Below are positions 7,587 through 16,519 of a stretch of DNA of 33,288 nucleotides, piece after piece; position 1 is the stretch's first letter; each line of letters opens with the position of its first letter. The DNA lies in NCBI GenBank assembly GCA_913062925.1, contig CAJXWJ010000041.1, forward strand, positions 1 through 33,288, written 5' to 3'. The stretch is from an uncultured Pseudorhodobacter sp. Lineage in GTDB: Bacteria; Pseudomonadota; Alphaproteobacteria; Rhodobacterales; Rhodobacteraceae. The position numbers and the translations under genes were made by a program. Under the pieces are notes generated by a model. The model did not search any database, was not told where the DNA came from, and worked only from the letters and a program-made list of their open reading frames with translations.

Positions 7587-7901
7587 ATGACCAACTGGAT
7601 TGACGCCTGCGCCACTGATGACATCGACCAAGAAGACCTGATCCGCTTTGATCATGCGGGGGCTACCTATGCGATCTATCACGCCCCCGAGGGCGATTTC
7701 TATTGCACATCAGGGCTTTGCACCCATGAAAACGTGCATCTTGCCGATGGGCTGGTGATGGAGCATTTGATCGAATGCCCCAAACACAACGGCCAGTTCG
7801 ACTATCGCACGGGCGAGGCGAAACGCTCACCGGTCTGCATCAACCTGAAAACCTTCCCCGTCAAGGTTGCAGGCGGCCGCGTCTTGATTCAGGTGGCATA
7901 A
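7587..7901 (+). CDS. MocE-family Rieske [2Fe-2S] ferredoxin
   Basis: A 104-residue stand-alone Rieske ferredoxin, a normal length. The cluster ligands are C45-T-H47 and C64-P-K-H67. It carries electrons in the cytoplasm to an oxygenase. The context is the MocD-like di-iron oxygenase directly upstream, to which it is almost certainly the electron donor. A GGAG site precedes the start and the stop overlaps the next ATG by one base (TAATG), so translation is coupled. No ferredoxin reductase (MocF-type) is encoded in the window, so the electron source must lie elsewhere. Confidence 0.93.
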   Translation: MTNWIDACATDDIDQEDLIRFDHAGATYAIYHAPEGDFYCTSGLCTHENVHLADGLVMEHLIECPKHNGQFDYRTGEAKRSPVCINLKTFPVKVAGGRVLIQVA

Positions 7902-8701
7902 TGGCACAGCGTTTGACAGTAAAAGATCTGCTTGACCAACGCGGCAAGCATCAGTTTGCCATGCTGCGGGTCGAAACTTTGGCCGAAGCAGAGGCGGCAG
8001 AGGCCGCGGGCATCGAACTGCTCTCGGTACCAGCAGCGATGATCTTTGACCGCCAGTTCCGCGACGCGGCCCCCACGGCATTTGCGTTTCCAGGTGATAA
8101 TTTTTACGAAATTGGCGACACTGCGGATTTCTTGAAGTGGGCCTTTCCGCTTTTCAAGCATGGCGCAGATGGCGTTTACTGCTCGGGCAGTTTGCAAACC
8201 GTGCGAGCTTTGGCTGATCACGGGATTCCGGTCTGCGGACATGTCGGTCTGATCCCCTCCAAGGCCACCTGGACGGGCGGCTTCAAAGCGGTCGGCAAAA
8301 CGCTCGACAGTGCAAAGTTGGTCTACCAGCAGTGCAAAGCGCTTGCCGATGCCGGCGCTTTTGCGGTTGAAATTGAGGTGGTGCCGTCAGAGATCACCGC
8401 TGCCATTGCAGAAAAGACCGGACTTTTCCTTATTTCGATGGGGGCGGGCTCGGCTGGGCATGCGCAATATCTGTTTTCAGACGATGTTTTAGGCCAAAAC
8501 TTGGGCCATGTTCCGCGTCATGCCAAACGCTACGCAGATTTCGCCGCGGAATATGCGCGCTTGCAACAGATGCGCATCGCTGCAATGGCAGATTTTGCCC
8601 GCGAGGTGCATGACGGGGCCTATCCTACGCCAGCCCATCTGGTTTTTTGCGAGGCCAACGTGGTGGCAGATTTTCGCGACTGGTTAGAGCGCGAGGCTTA
8701 G
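7901..8701 (+). CDS. Ketopantoate hydroxymethyltransferase (PanB)-like paralogue
   Basis: A 266-residue PEP-mutase/PanB-type TIM barrel. The PanB signature is evident: PVCGHVGLIPSKATWTGGFKAVGKT (from residue 110, in two parts), then IEVVP with Glu159 at the position of the PanB catalytic Glu181, MGAG, and LGHVPRHAKRYADF. But where PanB has metal ligands in GDSLG and KIEGG, this protein has VPAAM (43-47) and YCSGS (93-97), and ADLPF is replaced by FPGDN. So it is unlikely to be the housekeeping pantothenate enzyme. It is translationally coupled to the Rieske gene. PanB handles a hydroxymethyl group from methylene-tetrahydrofolate, so a one-carbon or aldol/retro-aldol role in the neighbouring pathway is possible (inference). 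Its stop overlaps the convergent yaeQ gene by 4 bases. Confidence 0.8.
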   Translation: MAQRLTVKDLLDQRGKHQFAMLRVETLAEAEAAEAAGIELLSVPAAMIFDRQFRDAAPTAFAFPGDNFYEIGDTADFLKWAFPLFKHGADGVYCSGSLQTVRALADHGIPVCGHVGLIPSKATWTGGFKAVGKTLDSAKLVYQQCKALADAGAFAVEIEVVPSEITAAIAEKTGLFLISMGAGSAGHAQYLFSDDVLGQNLGHVPRHAKRYADFAAEYARLQQMRIAAMADFAREVHDGAYPTPAHLVFCEANVVADFRDWLEREA

Positions 8702-9243
8702 GCCGCCGTCTTCCAGCTTTGCAGGGTCACATAGACGATGCTCTCACCCAAACTGACCATCACTTCGCCGTCCTGAATATTCACCTGAAGTCGCATCGCG
8801 CGACTGGCCAGTTTCGCCAAAGCGCTGGTGTCTTGCTCGGAAAAACTTGCCACCTGAAGATTGTCAAATCGAGTGGTGCTGTTTTTGACCTTATCCCACC
8901 AGATTTCCGCCGTCCGGCCGCCATAGGGGTAAATAAAGACCTTGCTGGCCTTATTGCAGGATTGCCGCATCACCTTCTCGCTTGGCAGACCCAAGGCCAC
9001 CCAGACATCCAACTCGCCGCTTAGGCTTTTTTGCCAAATATCCGGCTCGTCATCGGTTGACAGCCCCTTGGTCATTTCCAGATTTTCATGGGCATTAAGC
9101 GCGAATGCGACAAGGCGCAGCATGAGCCGCTCGTCGGTCTCGGAGGGATGCTTGGCAACGGTCAGCTTATGGGTCTCGTAATAGTGACGATCCATGTCAG
9201 AGACCGAAAGCTCGACTTTATAAATAGTGGCATTTTGCGCCAT
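8698..9243 (-). CDS. yaeQ: YaeQ family protein
   Basis: A 181-residue member of the YaeQ family, which has a PD-(D/E)XK nuclease-like fold and an uncertain cellular role. Recognisable segments are the start MAQNATIYKVELSVSDMDRHYY, the ETDERLMLRLVAFALN helix, SLSGELDVWVALG and the C-terminal YVTLQSWK. I placed the start at ATG 9243 because the family begins here; the open frame extends 35 codons further upstream but that part looks non-coding. The gene is single, convergent with the PanB-like gene, and its promoter should lie in 9244-9469 shared with the divergent VIT gene. No link to the catabolic locus is apparent. Confidence 0.92.
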   Translation of the reverse strand: MAQNATIYKVELSVSDMDRHYYETHKLTVAKHPSETDERLMLRLVAFALNAHENLEMTKGLSTDDEPDIWQKSLSGELDVWVALGLPSEKVMRQSCNKASKVFIYPYGGRTAEIWWDKVKNSTTRFDNLQVASFSEQDTSALAKLASRAMRLQVNIQDGEVMVSLGESIVYVTLQSWKTAA

Positions 9244-9469
9244 GATCTGTCCAAACCTGCAAAGATTGGCATGCATACAGGGTCTGATAGGCTTGTGAAA
9301 GCCCCTAAACCGGCGTGAGCGGTTCACGCGGCATAGGCCTAGAGCCAAAAACTGCGGGCTGGGCGGGGCTTGCCTTCGCGCGCAGAAGTGCCTAGCCCAG
9401 TGGAATTGCCCTATTTTGGCGCAAGCACGCGGTTTTCAGGCGGCCGCCTTTCGACCACAGGAGTTTCCG

Positions 9470-10177
9470 ATGTCTCAGCCGTTTCAATCAGCGCATGAGG
9501 AAGTGCATTTCGTCAATCGAACCGGCTGGCTGCGTGCGGCGGTTTTGGGCGCGAATGATGGCATCGTCTCGGTGTCTTCTTTGATTGTGGGCGTTGCGGC
9601 GGCAGACCCAAGCCCTGCGGCGATTTTGGTGGCTGGGGCTGCGGGGCTGGCTGCGGGGGCTATGTCGATGGCGGCGGGCGAATACGTCTCGGTCAGCTCG
9701 CAATCTGACACCGAACGCGCCGATATTGCGCGCGAAAAACAAGCGCTGATCGATACGCCAGCCGCAGAAGAGGCCGAACTGGCCTCGATCTATGAAAAGC
9801 GCGGCTTGTCGACGGCGACAGCGGCGCTGGTTGCGCGGGAGCTGACGGAAAAAGACGCTTTGGGCGCCCATGTGCGCGATGAATTGGGCCTGTCCGAGGT
9901 CCATGCCGCCAACCCGATGCAGGCCGCGCTTGCTTCGGGGCTGACCTTCACCATCGCCGCGGCTCTGCCGCTTGCCGCCGCCGTCTTGGCGCCAAGCAAT
10001 GCCATTATCCCAACGGTGGTCGTTTCAACTCTGATCTGCCTTGCAGGTCTGGGCGCGCTTGGGGCACATGTTGGGGGCGCGCCAAAATTGCCCGCGACAG
10101 CGCGAGTTTTGTTCTGGGGTGCAGCGGCCATGGCGATTACGGCCGGTGTCGGTTGGGTGTTTGGCATCAGCGTCTGA
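9470..10177 (+). CDS. VIT/CCC1-family iron or manganese transporter
   Basis: A 235-residue membrane protein of the VIT1/CCC1 (vacuolar iron transporter-like) family. It shows the family hallmark GANDGIVSVSSLIVGVAAA near residues 27-41, then GAMSMAAGEYVSVSSQSDTE, a charged cytosolic helix region (about 80-140) that in relatives binds metal, and three C-terminal hydrophobic spans. It probably moves Fe(II) or Mn(II) out of the cytoplasm, or acts in detoxification. ATG 9470 has a CAGGAG site 7 bases upstream; an upstream in-frame ATG at 9416 lacks one. It is a single gene, divergent from yaeQ, and ends 22 bases before the convergent CheW-like gene. The metal specificity is not readable here. Confidence 0.93.
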   Translation: MSQPFQSAHEEVHFVNRTGWLRAAVLGANDGIVSVSSLIVGVAAADPSPAAILVAGAAGLAAGAMSMAAGEYVSVSSQSDTERADIAREKQALIDTPAAEEAELASIYEKRGLSTATAALVARELTEKDALGAHVRDELGLSEVHAANPMQAALASGLTFTIAAALPLAAAVLAPSNAIIPTVVVSTLICLAGLGALGAHVGGAPKLPATARVLFWGAAAMAITAGVGWVFGISV

Positions 10178-10199
10178 CCAAGCGGCAGCGTCGCGTAAC

Positions 10200-11738
10200 C
10201 TAGGACAAAATGCCCTGATGATCTGCCGCAGCTGCGGGTATTTGGTGGATGTTTCTCTCCTTTTTGACCGCAGGCTGCACGGGCCAAAGCGCCACAAACC
10301 GAGCGGAGGTGTGGCTCTGCCGCATCGCCAGTCGCGTCGCGGGGCCGCCTGAAAACTCTGGAACATCGTCAATGAAGTGAACACGCTCGATACCAACGAT
10401 GTCTTCAACAAGCAGGCCGATCCGCTCGCCCGCCTTTCTGACCACAACAATCCCCGGACGTTGGCCTGGCTGCGGGTCACGCTCGCCTGCCAGCCAAGAC
10501 ATGCAGAAAACCGCCAAAAGCGAGTCGCGATAAAACAGACTGTCAATAAAGCCATCGTATCGGGGCTTGGTCTTACAAAAGGCAGCTGGCAGCTGCAAAA
10601 TTTCCACCACATCCTCAATCGCTAAGGCCCGCAGACCACCGGCGCGCACAAAGATTGCCGTTCCCGGAACCCCTTTTGCCGCGCCGCTTGTGCTGCTGTC
10701 TGCGCGATTGCCTTCGTCTTTGCGATGGGCGATTCTCGCCAAAGCCTGCGCCTCCGGGTCGGCGGTAAGCCTATCGATATCAAGAACATAGCACGGAAGA
10801 CCCTTTGCATCAAACACCACCCCCTGAAACAGATCGGGGCGGTCACAGACCGTTGGCGGAATAGCGGTGATCTGACTGCGCTGAAGGTGCAGAATATCGG
10901 TGATACGGTCGGCGCGCAGGGTCAGGCCACGGCCCGGCTCCAGCTTAAGGACGATGCCGCCAGAGTGCGCGGGCCGCGCGCCGCCTTTGACAAATCCGGT
11001 AAAGATCTGCGGGTTCATTAAGGCCATCTTGAGCCCATGCCGCTCGATCGCGCCCTCGCAAGAGCCTTGAGCCAAAACGCTGCTGTCGACGGCGGTCTCG
11101 GCCAAGGTCGCCTCGATGTTGCGCACCGAAACGCAGTAGCGCCACCCGCCGATTTCGCAGAGCAGAAACTGGCTCGAGCGATCCAAATGGCGCGACCGCG
11201 TCGGCTGTTCGGCCGTATGCGGCACCTCGGCGGCGGTGAGCAGCGCGCTGGCGTCAAGCAGGCTGACAACCTCCAGGCCGACCAAGGCAACACGCGGCAG
11301 CACAAGCCGTGCCATCTCGGACCCGGCCGGCGTCATCTCTTGAACCAGCACTTCACTGGACTGGACGATGCGCCGGACCGCTTGTGCGCGCAAACCAACG
11401 ACGCGGCTTTCCCAACGCAAAATCGCAATGATATTGCACCCCTCGCGTGAGGGTGGCAGGTTAAGGGCGGCCGAAAGATCCAGCACGGGTATGACCTGCC
11501 CGCGCAGGGCAACGCAGCCCATGGCGAAGGGGCCGCCAGCGGGCAAAGGTTGCAGGCCGGGCGGATGCACCATAACCTCGCGCAAATTCGCAACCGGAAT
11601 GCCAAGGGTTACGCCGCCCATCGCGATCAAAGCCGTTGCGGGATAGACGGTTGGCGCATGCGCAGTCGCGGTGACCGCAGGCGCCCGGCCCGCGACCTGC
11701 ATCGCTGTCAGCCCAAGCGCGTCGCTGTCTCCCTGCAT
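10200..11738 (-). CDS. Protein with three tandem CheW-like domains
   Basis: A 512-residue soluble protein built of three CheW-like adaptor modules, at about residues 33-170, 188-335 and 355-500. Module 1 shows the CheW pattern IPVANLREVM...FAMGCVALRGQVIPVLDLSAAL. Module 3 ends with a similar GIVVVRKAGERIGLLVEDIVGIERV pattern. Module 2 is more diverged (CVSVRNIEATL...GLTLRADRITDIL). There is no kinase, receiver or membrane segment. Ordinary CheW has one such domain and couples receptors to CheA; a triple version could scaffold larger arrays. Its ATG follows the stop of the PAS-receptor gene by one base (TGAGATG), so the two are co-translated and probably partners. No cheA, cheY or cheR is present nearby. 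Confidence 0.85.
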   Translation of the reverse strand: MQGDSDALGLTAMQVAGRAPAVTATAHAPTVYPATALIAMGGVTLGIPVANLREVMVHPPGLQPLPAGGPFAMGCVALRGQVIPVLDLSAALNLPPSREGCNIIAILRWESRVVGLRAQAVRRIVQSSEVLVQEMTPAGSEMARLVLPRVALVGLEVVSLLDASALLTAAEVPHTAEQPTRSRHLDRSSQFLLCEIGGWRYCVSVRNIEATLAETAVDSSVLAQGSCEGAIERHGLKMALMNPQIFTGFVKGGARPAHSGGIVLKLEPGRGLTLRADRITDILHLQRSQITAIPPTVCDRPDLFQGVVFDAKGLPCYVLDIDRLTADPEAQALARIAHRKDEGNRADSSTSGAAKGVPGTAIFVRAGGLRALAIEDVVEILQLPAAFCKTKPRYDGFIDSLFYRDSLLAVFCMSWLAGERDPQPGQRPGIVVVRKAGERIGLLVEDIVGIERVHFIDDVPEFSGGPATRLAMRQSHTSARFVALWPVQPAVKKERNIHQIPAAAADHQGILS

Positions 11739-11739
11739 C

Positions 11740-14508
11740 TCAGGCCGCCTGCGTAACCGAAGCCAGTTCGGAAATCAGGCCAACCACCTCGCGCGAGACC
11801 GTTTCCTGCTCGGCCGCAGACTCTGAGATGCGATCAATCGAGGTTGCGGTTTCACCAACACTTTGCACGATGCGTTCAAAGGCCGTCCGCGCCGCGTAAG
11901 AGCGTTCCGTGCCCAAGCCCACGCGCGCCGTGCTTTCCTCGATCAACTTGCCGATTTCAAGGGCTGCGGTCGAACTGCGCTCGGCCAGTTTGCGCACCTC
12001 ATCCGCAACGACGGAAAAGCCGACACCGTATTCGCCAGCCCGCGCCGCCTCGATCGCGGCATTGAAGGCCAAGAGGTTGGTCTGATTTGCGATTTCTGTG
12101 ATAACTTTGATAATGTTTGATATTTCACTGGATGAGGCCGAGATCAGCTCGATCGAACCGATAGCGTTATTCAGTGCCTCAAACCCCTGCGAGGCATTGG
12201 TACGGGTTTCGCCAGAGTGACTGAGGCTTTGTGCCGTCGAGGCATTGATCTGATGGATCGAATTTGAAAGCCGATCGACCACCTTGGACATCAGCGCCGC
12301 CTTATTGCGAATCGTCCCCTCTAATGCGACCTGGGCAGTGATGTCATGGGCGTATTTGATCACGCCGACGGGCTTGCCGTGAAAGTCGAGCAAAGGCGAA
12401 TAGCTGGCCTGAATCCACAGATCACAATCGAATTTGCCAATGCGGTGAAAGCGGCCATGTTGCGCTTCGCCCTTGCGAAGACCGACCCAGAAATCGCGAT
12501 AGGCCTGCGATTTGATGTGATCCGCGGTGCAAAAGATCGCATGATGTTGGCCGATGATCTCGCGCAGGGAATATCCTGTCAGGCGCAGGAAATTCTCGTT
12601 TGCTGACTTCACCTTACCTTCAAGATCAAACTCGATAATGGCCTGACTGCGATCAATTGCGTCGAATTTGCTTTCGAATTGCGCCGTGGCCAGACGTTCA
12701 GCGGTGACATCGGTGGCAAATTTAATGATCTTGGTCGGGCGACCGTCAAGATCGAAGATCGGGTTATAGGTGGCACGAATGAAAACCTCGCGGCCATCCT
12801 GGGTCACGCGGCAATATTCGGCTGCGTCATATTCTCCGCGCGAGAGTTTTTCCCAAAAATTTCGATAGGCTTCCGAGGCGGCATGGTCCTTGGGGCAAAA
12901 AATGCGGTGATGCTGGCCCTGCACCTGATCCGACGTATACCCCATCAAGGCAAGGAAATTGGCATTTGCGGTCAAGACATTGCCCTGCAAGTCAAATTCG
13001 ACGATGGCGAGCGAGCGGTCGCAGGCCCGCAGCGTGCCTTCAAAATCAGCGTTGCGCAGCCGGTCTGTCGTAACATCCTGACCGTGAAGCAGCACGCGGC
13101 GCACATTGCCATCCAGATCGTAAATCGGGCTGTAGGTTCCGTTCACAAAGAAACTTTGGCCGCCACGGCCATAGCGGCGGAATTCACCCGATTGCGGCTC
13201 CCCCTTTTTTAGGCGCTGCCAATGCAGGCGAAAGTCATTAGATTCAGCAGCGTCAACATGCCAAAACATCGCTTCTGCCTTGCCGCGCAGATCTTCGATT
13301 TGGTAGCCGGTTTGGGTCAAAAACAGGTCATTGGCCGAAAGGATCGAGCCGCGTTCATCCATTTCCAGCATCATTTCCGTGCGCGACAGCACCGAAACGC
13401 GGCTCTGAAGATCCGACATCGTCAAGCGCTGCTCGGTGACATCCATCGCAACTTTGACCACGCGCGCAATTTCGCCATCCGGACCCGCAATCGGGTTATA
13501 GCTGGCCTGCAACCAAACCGGACGCCCTTCTTTGGCAAAGCGTTTGTACTCACCCATGTCGAAGGCACCGCCGGATAGCTTTTGCCAAAACTGCTTATAA
13601 GCTGCGCTGCGGACATAGTCTGGGTCGCAGAAGATGCGGTGGTGCTGGCCCATCAACTCTTCCTTGCTGTAGCCCATCAGTGCAAGAAACTTCTGATTTG
13701 CTTCGATAATATTACCGTCAAGATCGAATTCGATCATCGCCATAGCCTTGCCAAAGGCATTCAGCCGGCCGGCATTTTCGGCCGAGATGGTCTTGGCCGC
13801 CGTCACATCCATTGCAAATTTGGCCACGCGGGCCACGCGGCCATCGGGGCCAAATATCGGATTATAGCTGGCCCTAATCCAGACCGACGCCCCGGCAGAG
13901 GTGATCCGCTCGAACTCGCCATCCACAATCTCGCCACCAGCAAGCCTGCGCCACATCTCGGCATAATCGCTGGAGGCCACATAGGCCTTGCGACAAAAGA
14001 GGCTGTGGTGGCGGCCTTTAAGCCCGACCTCTTCATATCCCATCAGGGTAAGAAAATTATCATTGACCCGCAGGATATTGCCCTCGGTGTCAAATTCGAT
14101 CACCGCCTGAACCCGCTCGATCGCTTGCATCTTGCTGACAAGGTCAGCATCTTTGGGCACCAGACGGCCATTCAGCACCAGCGTTGGCACGTCCTCTTGC
14201 GCATCACGCAAGAAACCGTGGAACGTGACGACCGCATCTTCCTCGGCAAGATGGACATGAAATTCAACCGGATCGCTGGCCTGCACCGCCGCGCCGAGGC
14301 AGTCGAGCAGATAGTCACCCTCGCGCACAAGCTCTGGCAGTTTGCAGCCCACAACGGGGACATTGCCACCGCCCACCAGCCGATCAGCCGCCGCATTGGC
14401 CATCAGCACCATGCCGTCGCTTGCACGCACACGCATCACCATGCTGGTCAACAGCATTAGCCGGTTGGCCGTTTCAATATCCGTGGTCTCTAGGGTCTTT
14501 AGGGTCAT
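11740..14508 (-). CDS. Soluble methyl-accepting chemotaxis protein with tandem PAS repeats
   Basis: A 922-residue cytoplasmic chemoreceptor with no membrane segment. A degenerate PAS-like N-terminus (1-120) is followed by five PAS-PAC repeats of about 120 residues (about 125-240, 243-362, 365-483, 486-605, 608-726) and a C-terminal MCP signalling domain. That domain contains the conserved hairpin tip [20 protein letters not shown] (about 805-824) and [13 protein letters not shown]. Four repeats carry an HHxxFC motif (HHSLFC, HHRIFC twice, HHAIFC); the third (GKAEAMFW) lacks it. I start at ATG 14508, preceded by GGAG; a GTG four codons earlier is possible. It is transcribed with the triple-CheW gene. 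It probably senses an internal signal such as redox state, a bound cofactor or a metabolite. The ligand is unknown. Confidence 0.93.
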   Translation of the reverse strand: MTLKTLETTDIETANRLMLLTSMVMRVRASDGMVLMANAAADRLVGGGNVPVVGCKLPELVREGDYLLDCLGAAVQASDPVEFHVHLAEEDAVVTFHGFLRDAQEDVPTLVLNGRLVPKDADLVSKMQAIERVQAVIEFDTEGNILRVNDNFLTLMGYEEVGLKGRHHSLFCRKAYVASSDYAEMWRRLAGGEIVDGEFERITSAGASVWIRASYNPIFGPDGRVARVAKFAMDVTAAKTISAENAGRLNAFGKAMAMIEFDLDGNIIEANQKFLALMGYSKEELMGQHHRIFCDPDYVRSAAYKQFWQKLSGGAFDMGEYKRFAKEGRPVWLQASYNPIAGPDGEIARVVKVAMDVTEQRLTMSDLQSRVSVLSRTEMMLEMDERGSILSANDLFLTQTGYQIEDLRGKAEAMFWHVDAAESNDFRLHWQRLKKGEPQSGEFRRYGRGGQSFFVNGTYSPIYDLDGNVRRVLLHGQDVTTDRLRNADFEGTLRACDRSLAIVEFDLQGNVLTANANFLALMGYTSDQVQGQHHRIFCPKDHAASEAYRNFWEKLSRGEYDAAEYCRVTQDGREVFIRATYNPIFDLDGRPTKIIKFATDVTAERLATAQFESKFDAIDRSQAIIEFDLEGKVKSANENFLRLTGYSLREIIGQHHAIFCTADHIKSQAYRDFWVGLRKGEAQHGRFHRIGKFDCDLWIQASYSPLLDFHGKPVGVIKYAHDITAQVALEGTIRNKAALMSKVVDRLSNSIHQINASTAQSLSHSGETRTNASQGFEALNNAIGSIELISASSSEISNIIKVITEIANQTNLLAFNAAIEAARAGEYGVGFSVVADEVRKLAERSSTAALEIGKLIEESTARVGLGTERSYAARTAFERIVQSVGETATSIDRISESAAEQETVSREVVGLISELASVTQAA

Positions 14509-14609
14509 CAGCAACTCCACTGCGCGCAGGTTCGGATAGCCTATCCCAAGAGAGCTGAATCGATGATTAACGCCGCAAAAATCTCTGCCCGCCCAGCAAA
14601 AGCATCGGT

Positions 14610-15443
14610 TTAGCGCGGCTGCACGGCCAAAGCCTGTCCCAGATGATGCAGCATCCGCGCGCCATAAACGCCGTTTGCATGCAAAAAATCATTTGCGGCT
14701 TGGCGTTGCAGCCTTGCAGGATCAGCCGTCAGGCGCGGGGCATTTTCGGTATAGGCCACCGCGGTCAGCAAACCTTTGTGCCGTGTTTCAGGCGGTTGTG
14801 GCAGGTAGTGATCCAGACAGGCCAATGCGGCGGCCTGCTCAAACAGGGCGCTAAGAGCTTGTGCATCGCCACGCGCTACGGCGCGACGCAGGCTTGGATA
14901 GTGCTTTTGCAACAGCAATGTCTCGGCAGGGCGGGGCTGCGCCTGCTGAAAGATCGGCTTGTCCGAGCCTTGGCGCAACAAGGCCGCGACCCGTCCCGAC
15001 AGGCAGCTGCGCAAAGGCGCCGCAATCATCTGTCTCATCGCGGCCTCTGAGACGAGGCTGCGTTTTGGATGGGCGCTTTGCCAGCCATTTAGCCCGGGGC
15101 AGCGATATTCACGATAAAGCGGTTCAAGGCCGTAAACGTTAAAACCAAGGCCAACGATCAGGAAAAAATCGTACTCGGCCAAAGGGATGCGCGCCCGCGC
15201 CCCAAAGCGCAGGAAATCTGCAGCGGTGCGGGGCGAGGTGGCAATAAGATCCCCCCGATCAAGAGCGATCTCTGCCAGCCCCGCCTGACCCGAGGCCAGA
15301 AACTCAAGCACAAGCCCCGGCGGACGATCTTGTATTTGGGTATAAGCAAGGCGGAGGGCGGCCACATGCGAATTGCCCAAGGCGAGACCCAAAAGCGGAC
15401 GCGCAAGCGGGGTGGCTGGAACTGGCGGATTGAAAAAGGTCAA
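14610..15443 (-). CDS. Conserved hypothetical protein, partner of GSCFA gene
   Basis: A 277-residue soluble protein I cannot assign to a named family. It has [16 protein letters not shown] near residues 18-33, which looks like an SGNH-hydrolase-type block I (GxSH), and [15 protein letters not shown] at about 91-105, typical of a buried beta strand. The start is a TTG whose TGA overlap with the GSCFA stop (TTGA) implies translational coupling; no ATG exists nearby. It has no signal peptide or membrane span. The fixed pairing with GSCFA suggests a common role, perhaps in modifying a surface polymer or another esterified substrate, but this is inference. Confidence 0.7.
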   Translation of the reverse strand: MTFFNPPVPATPLARPLLGLALGNSHVAALRLAYTQIQDRPPGLVLEFLASGQAGLAEIALDRGDLIATSPRTAADFLRFGARARIPLAEYDFFLIVGLGFNVYGLEPLYREYRCPGLNGWQSAHPKRSLVSEAAMRQMIAAPLRSCLSGRVAALLRQGSDKPIFQQAQPRPAETLLLQKHYPSLRRAVARGDAQALSALFEQAAALACLDHYLPQPPETRHKGLLTAVAYTENAPRLTADPARLQRQAANDFLHANGVYGARMLHHLGQALAVQPR

Positions 15444-16507
15444 GGTGGCGCAAAGGCGTCGAGCAGCGCCTCTTCACATATCAGGCGGTCATCTGCGTCG
15501 TCGCTTTGCGCAGGCGTGGGCGCAGCGGCAAGAGCAAGATCTTTAGGCATCACCGGCGCAAGACCATAGGCCTGCATAAAAAGCGCCATTATGGCATCCA
15601 CCGTCTCGGCACGCACATGTCGCAGGTTTTGTTCAAACCGCGGGCTGCGTGCGGCCGGAGAGGTGACAATCTCGAAAGAGGGAAAGTAATCAACATCGGC
15701 GTGCGCATCGGCAAAATCTTCTGCGGCGGCGCGCAAGGTGGCCTTAGAGCGGGTGCTGGCGGCCAGCACATGGCGGCCCGAAGCTGTTGCGGCCAGCGGC
15801 ACCGGCGAGACTGTCAGCAAAAGCCGCATCTGAGGATTGAGCCGATGCAACAGGTTACGCAGGCGGGTCAGATCCTCCATCACCTCTGGATAGCGGAAAG
15901 TCACAAAACGCGTGGTCAGATCAGAAAAACTGCCGGCAATGACGCCAGGGCAGACTGGCAAGGTACGGCCGCTGGCCAGATCTTGCCAAGCCTCTGTCAT
16001 GCCAAGGGTAAACACGAACAGGCTGCACTCTGGCAGTCGGGCTTTTAGGGCGGCAAGATGCTCTTTACGCTGAACCGCCACCTCCAGCTGGCTGGCCAGT
16101 CCCTCGGGTTCAAGCCTGGGGCGCAGCGCATCCACCCAGCCCGCACCAAGCGGCCAGCACAGCACTGGCTGCGCGGGCGTGCAGAAAATCTCTTCCAACA
16201 GCTCTCGCATCTGGCGCGCGGTATAGATATTGCCATAGCGCCCCGAATAAAGACCATAGCCAAAGGCTTTGGCCGTATCGGGCGGCAGCTGGCGGGGGGC
16301 AGGCTCTGCGTCAAGCATCCGACAGCCGGCAGCGATCAGCGCGCGGCTGATATGTTGGGCAAAACAGCTTCCCGCGGTGGCGATGACATCGTTTTGGTCG
16401 ATCGAGAACTTTGGCGTGAAAAGATGGGAGAAATCTTCCCCCTTAGATGCCGCCACGCCATGGCGCCAAAAGGCCTGTAACGGTGCAGAAAGATAGGGGT
16501 TGGCCAT
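15440..16507 (-). CDS. GSCFA domain protein
   Basis: A 355-residue GSCFA-family protein, named for the motif seen here at residues 46-50 within VIATAGSCFAQHIS. The family has an SGNH/GDSL-hydrolase-like fold, and its members are often found with polysaccharide or surface-modification genes. Other recognisable parts are AFGYGLYSGRYGNIYTARQM (about 81-100), VFTLGMTEAW (about 165-174) and a C-terminal segment with LRHVRAETVDAIM. No signal peptide is visible, so it is probably cytoplasmic. The downstream hypothetical gene overlaps its stop codon. A small ORF with a good ribosome-binding site precedes it by 12 bases. Confidence 0.88.
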   Translation of the reverse strand: MANPYLSAPLQAFWRHGVAASKGEDFSHLFTPKFSIDQNDVIATAGSCFAQHISRALIAAGCRMLDAEPAPRQLPPDTAKAFGYGLYSGRYGNIYTARQMRELLEEIFCTPAQPVLCWPLGAGWVDALRPRLEPEGLASQLEVAVQRKEHLAALKARLPECSLFVFTLGMTEAWQDLASGRTLPVCPGVIAGSFSDLTTRFVTFRYPEVMEDLTRLRNLLHRLNPQMRLLLTVSPVPLAATASGRHVLAASTRSKATLRAAAEDFADAHADVDYFPSFEIVTSPAARSPRFEQNLRHVRAETVDAIMALFMQAYGLAPVMPKDLALAAAPTPAQSDDADDRLICEEALLDAFAPP

Positions 16508-16519
16508 GCGTAAAACTCA

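Noticed and set aside
13582-14460. A 292-codon plus-strand frame opposite the PAS receptor
   Set aside because: Repetitive His-rich translation is the antisense of PAS repeats. It has no ribosome site or family match.
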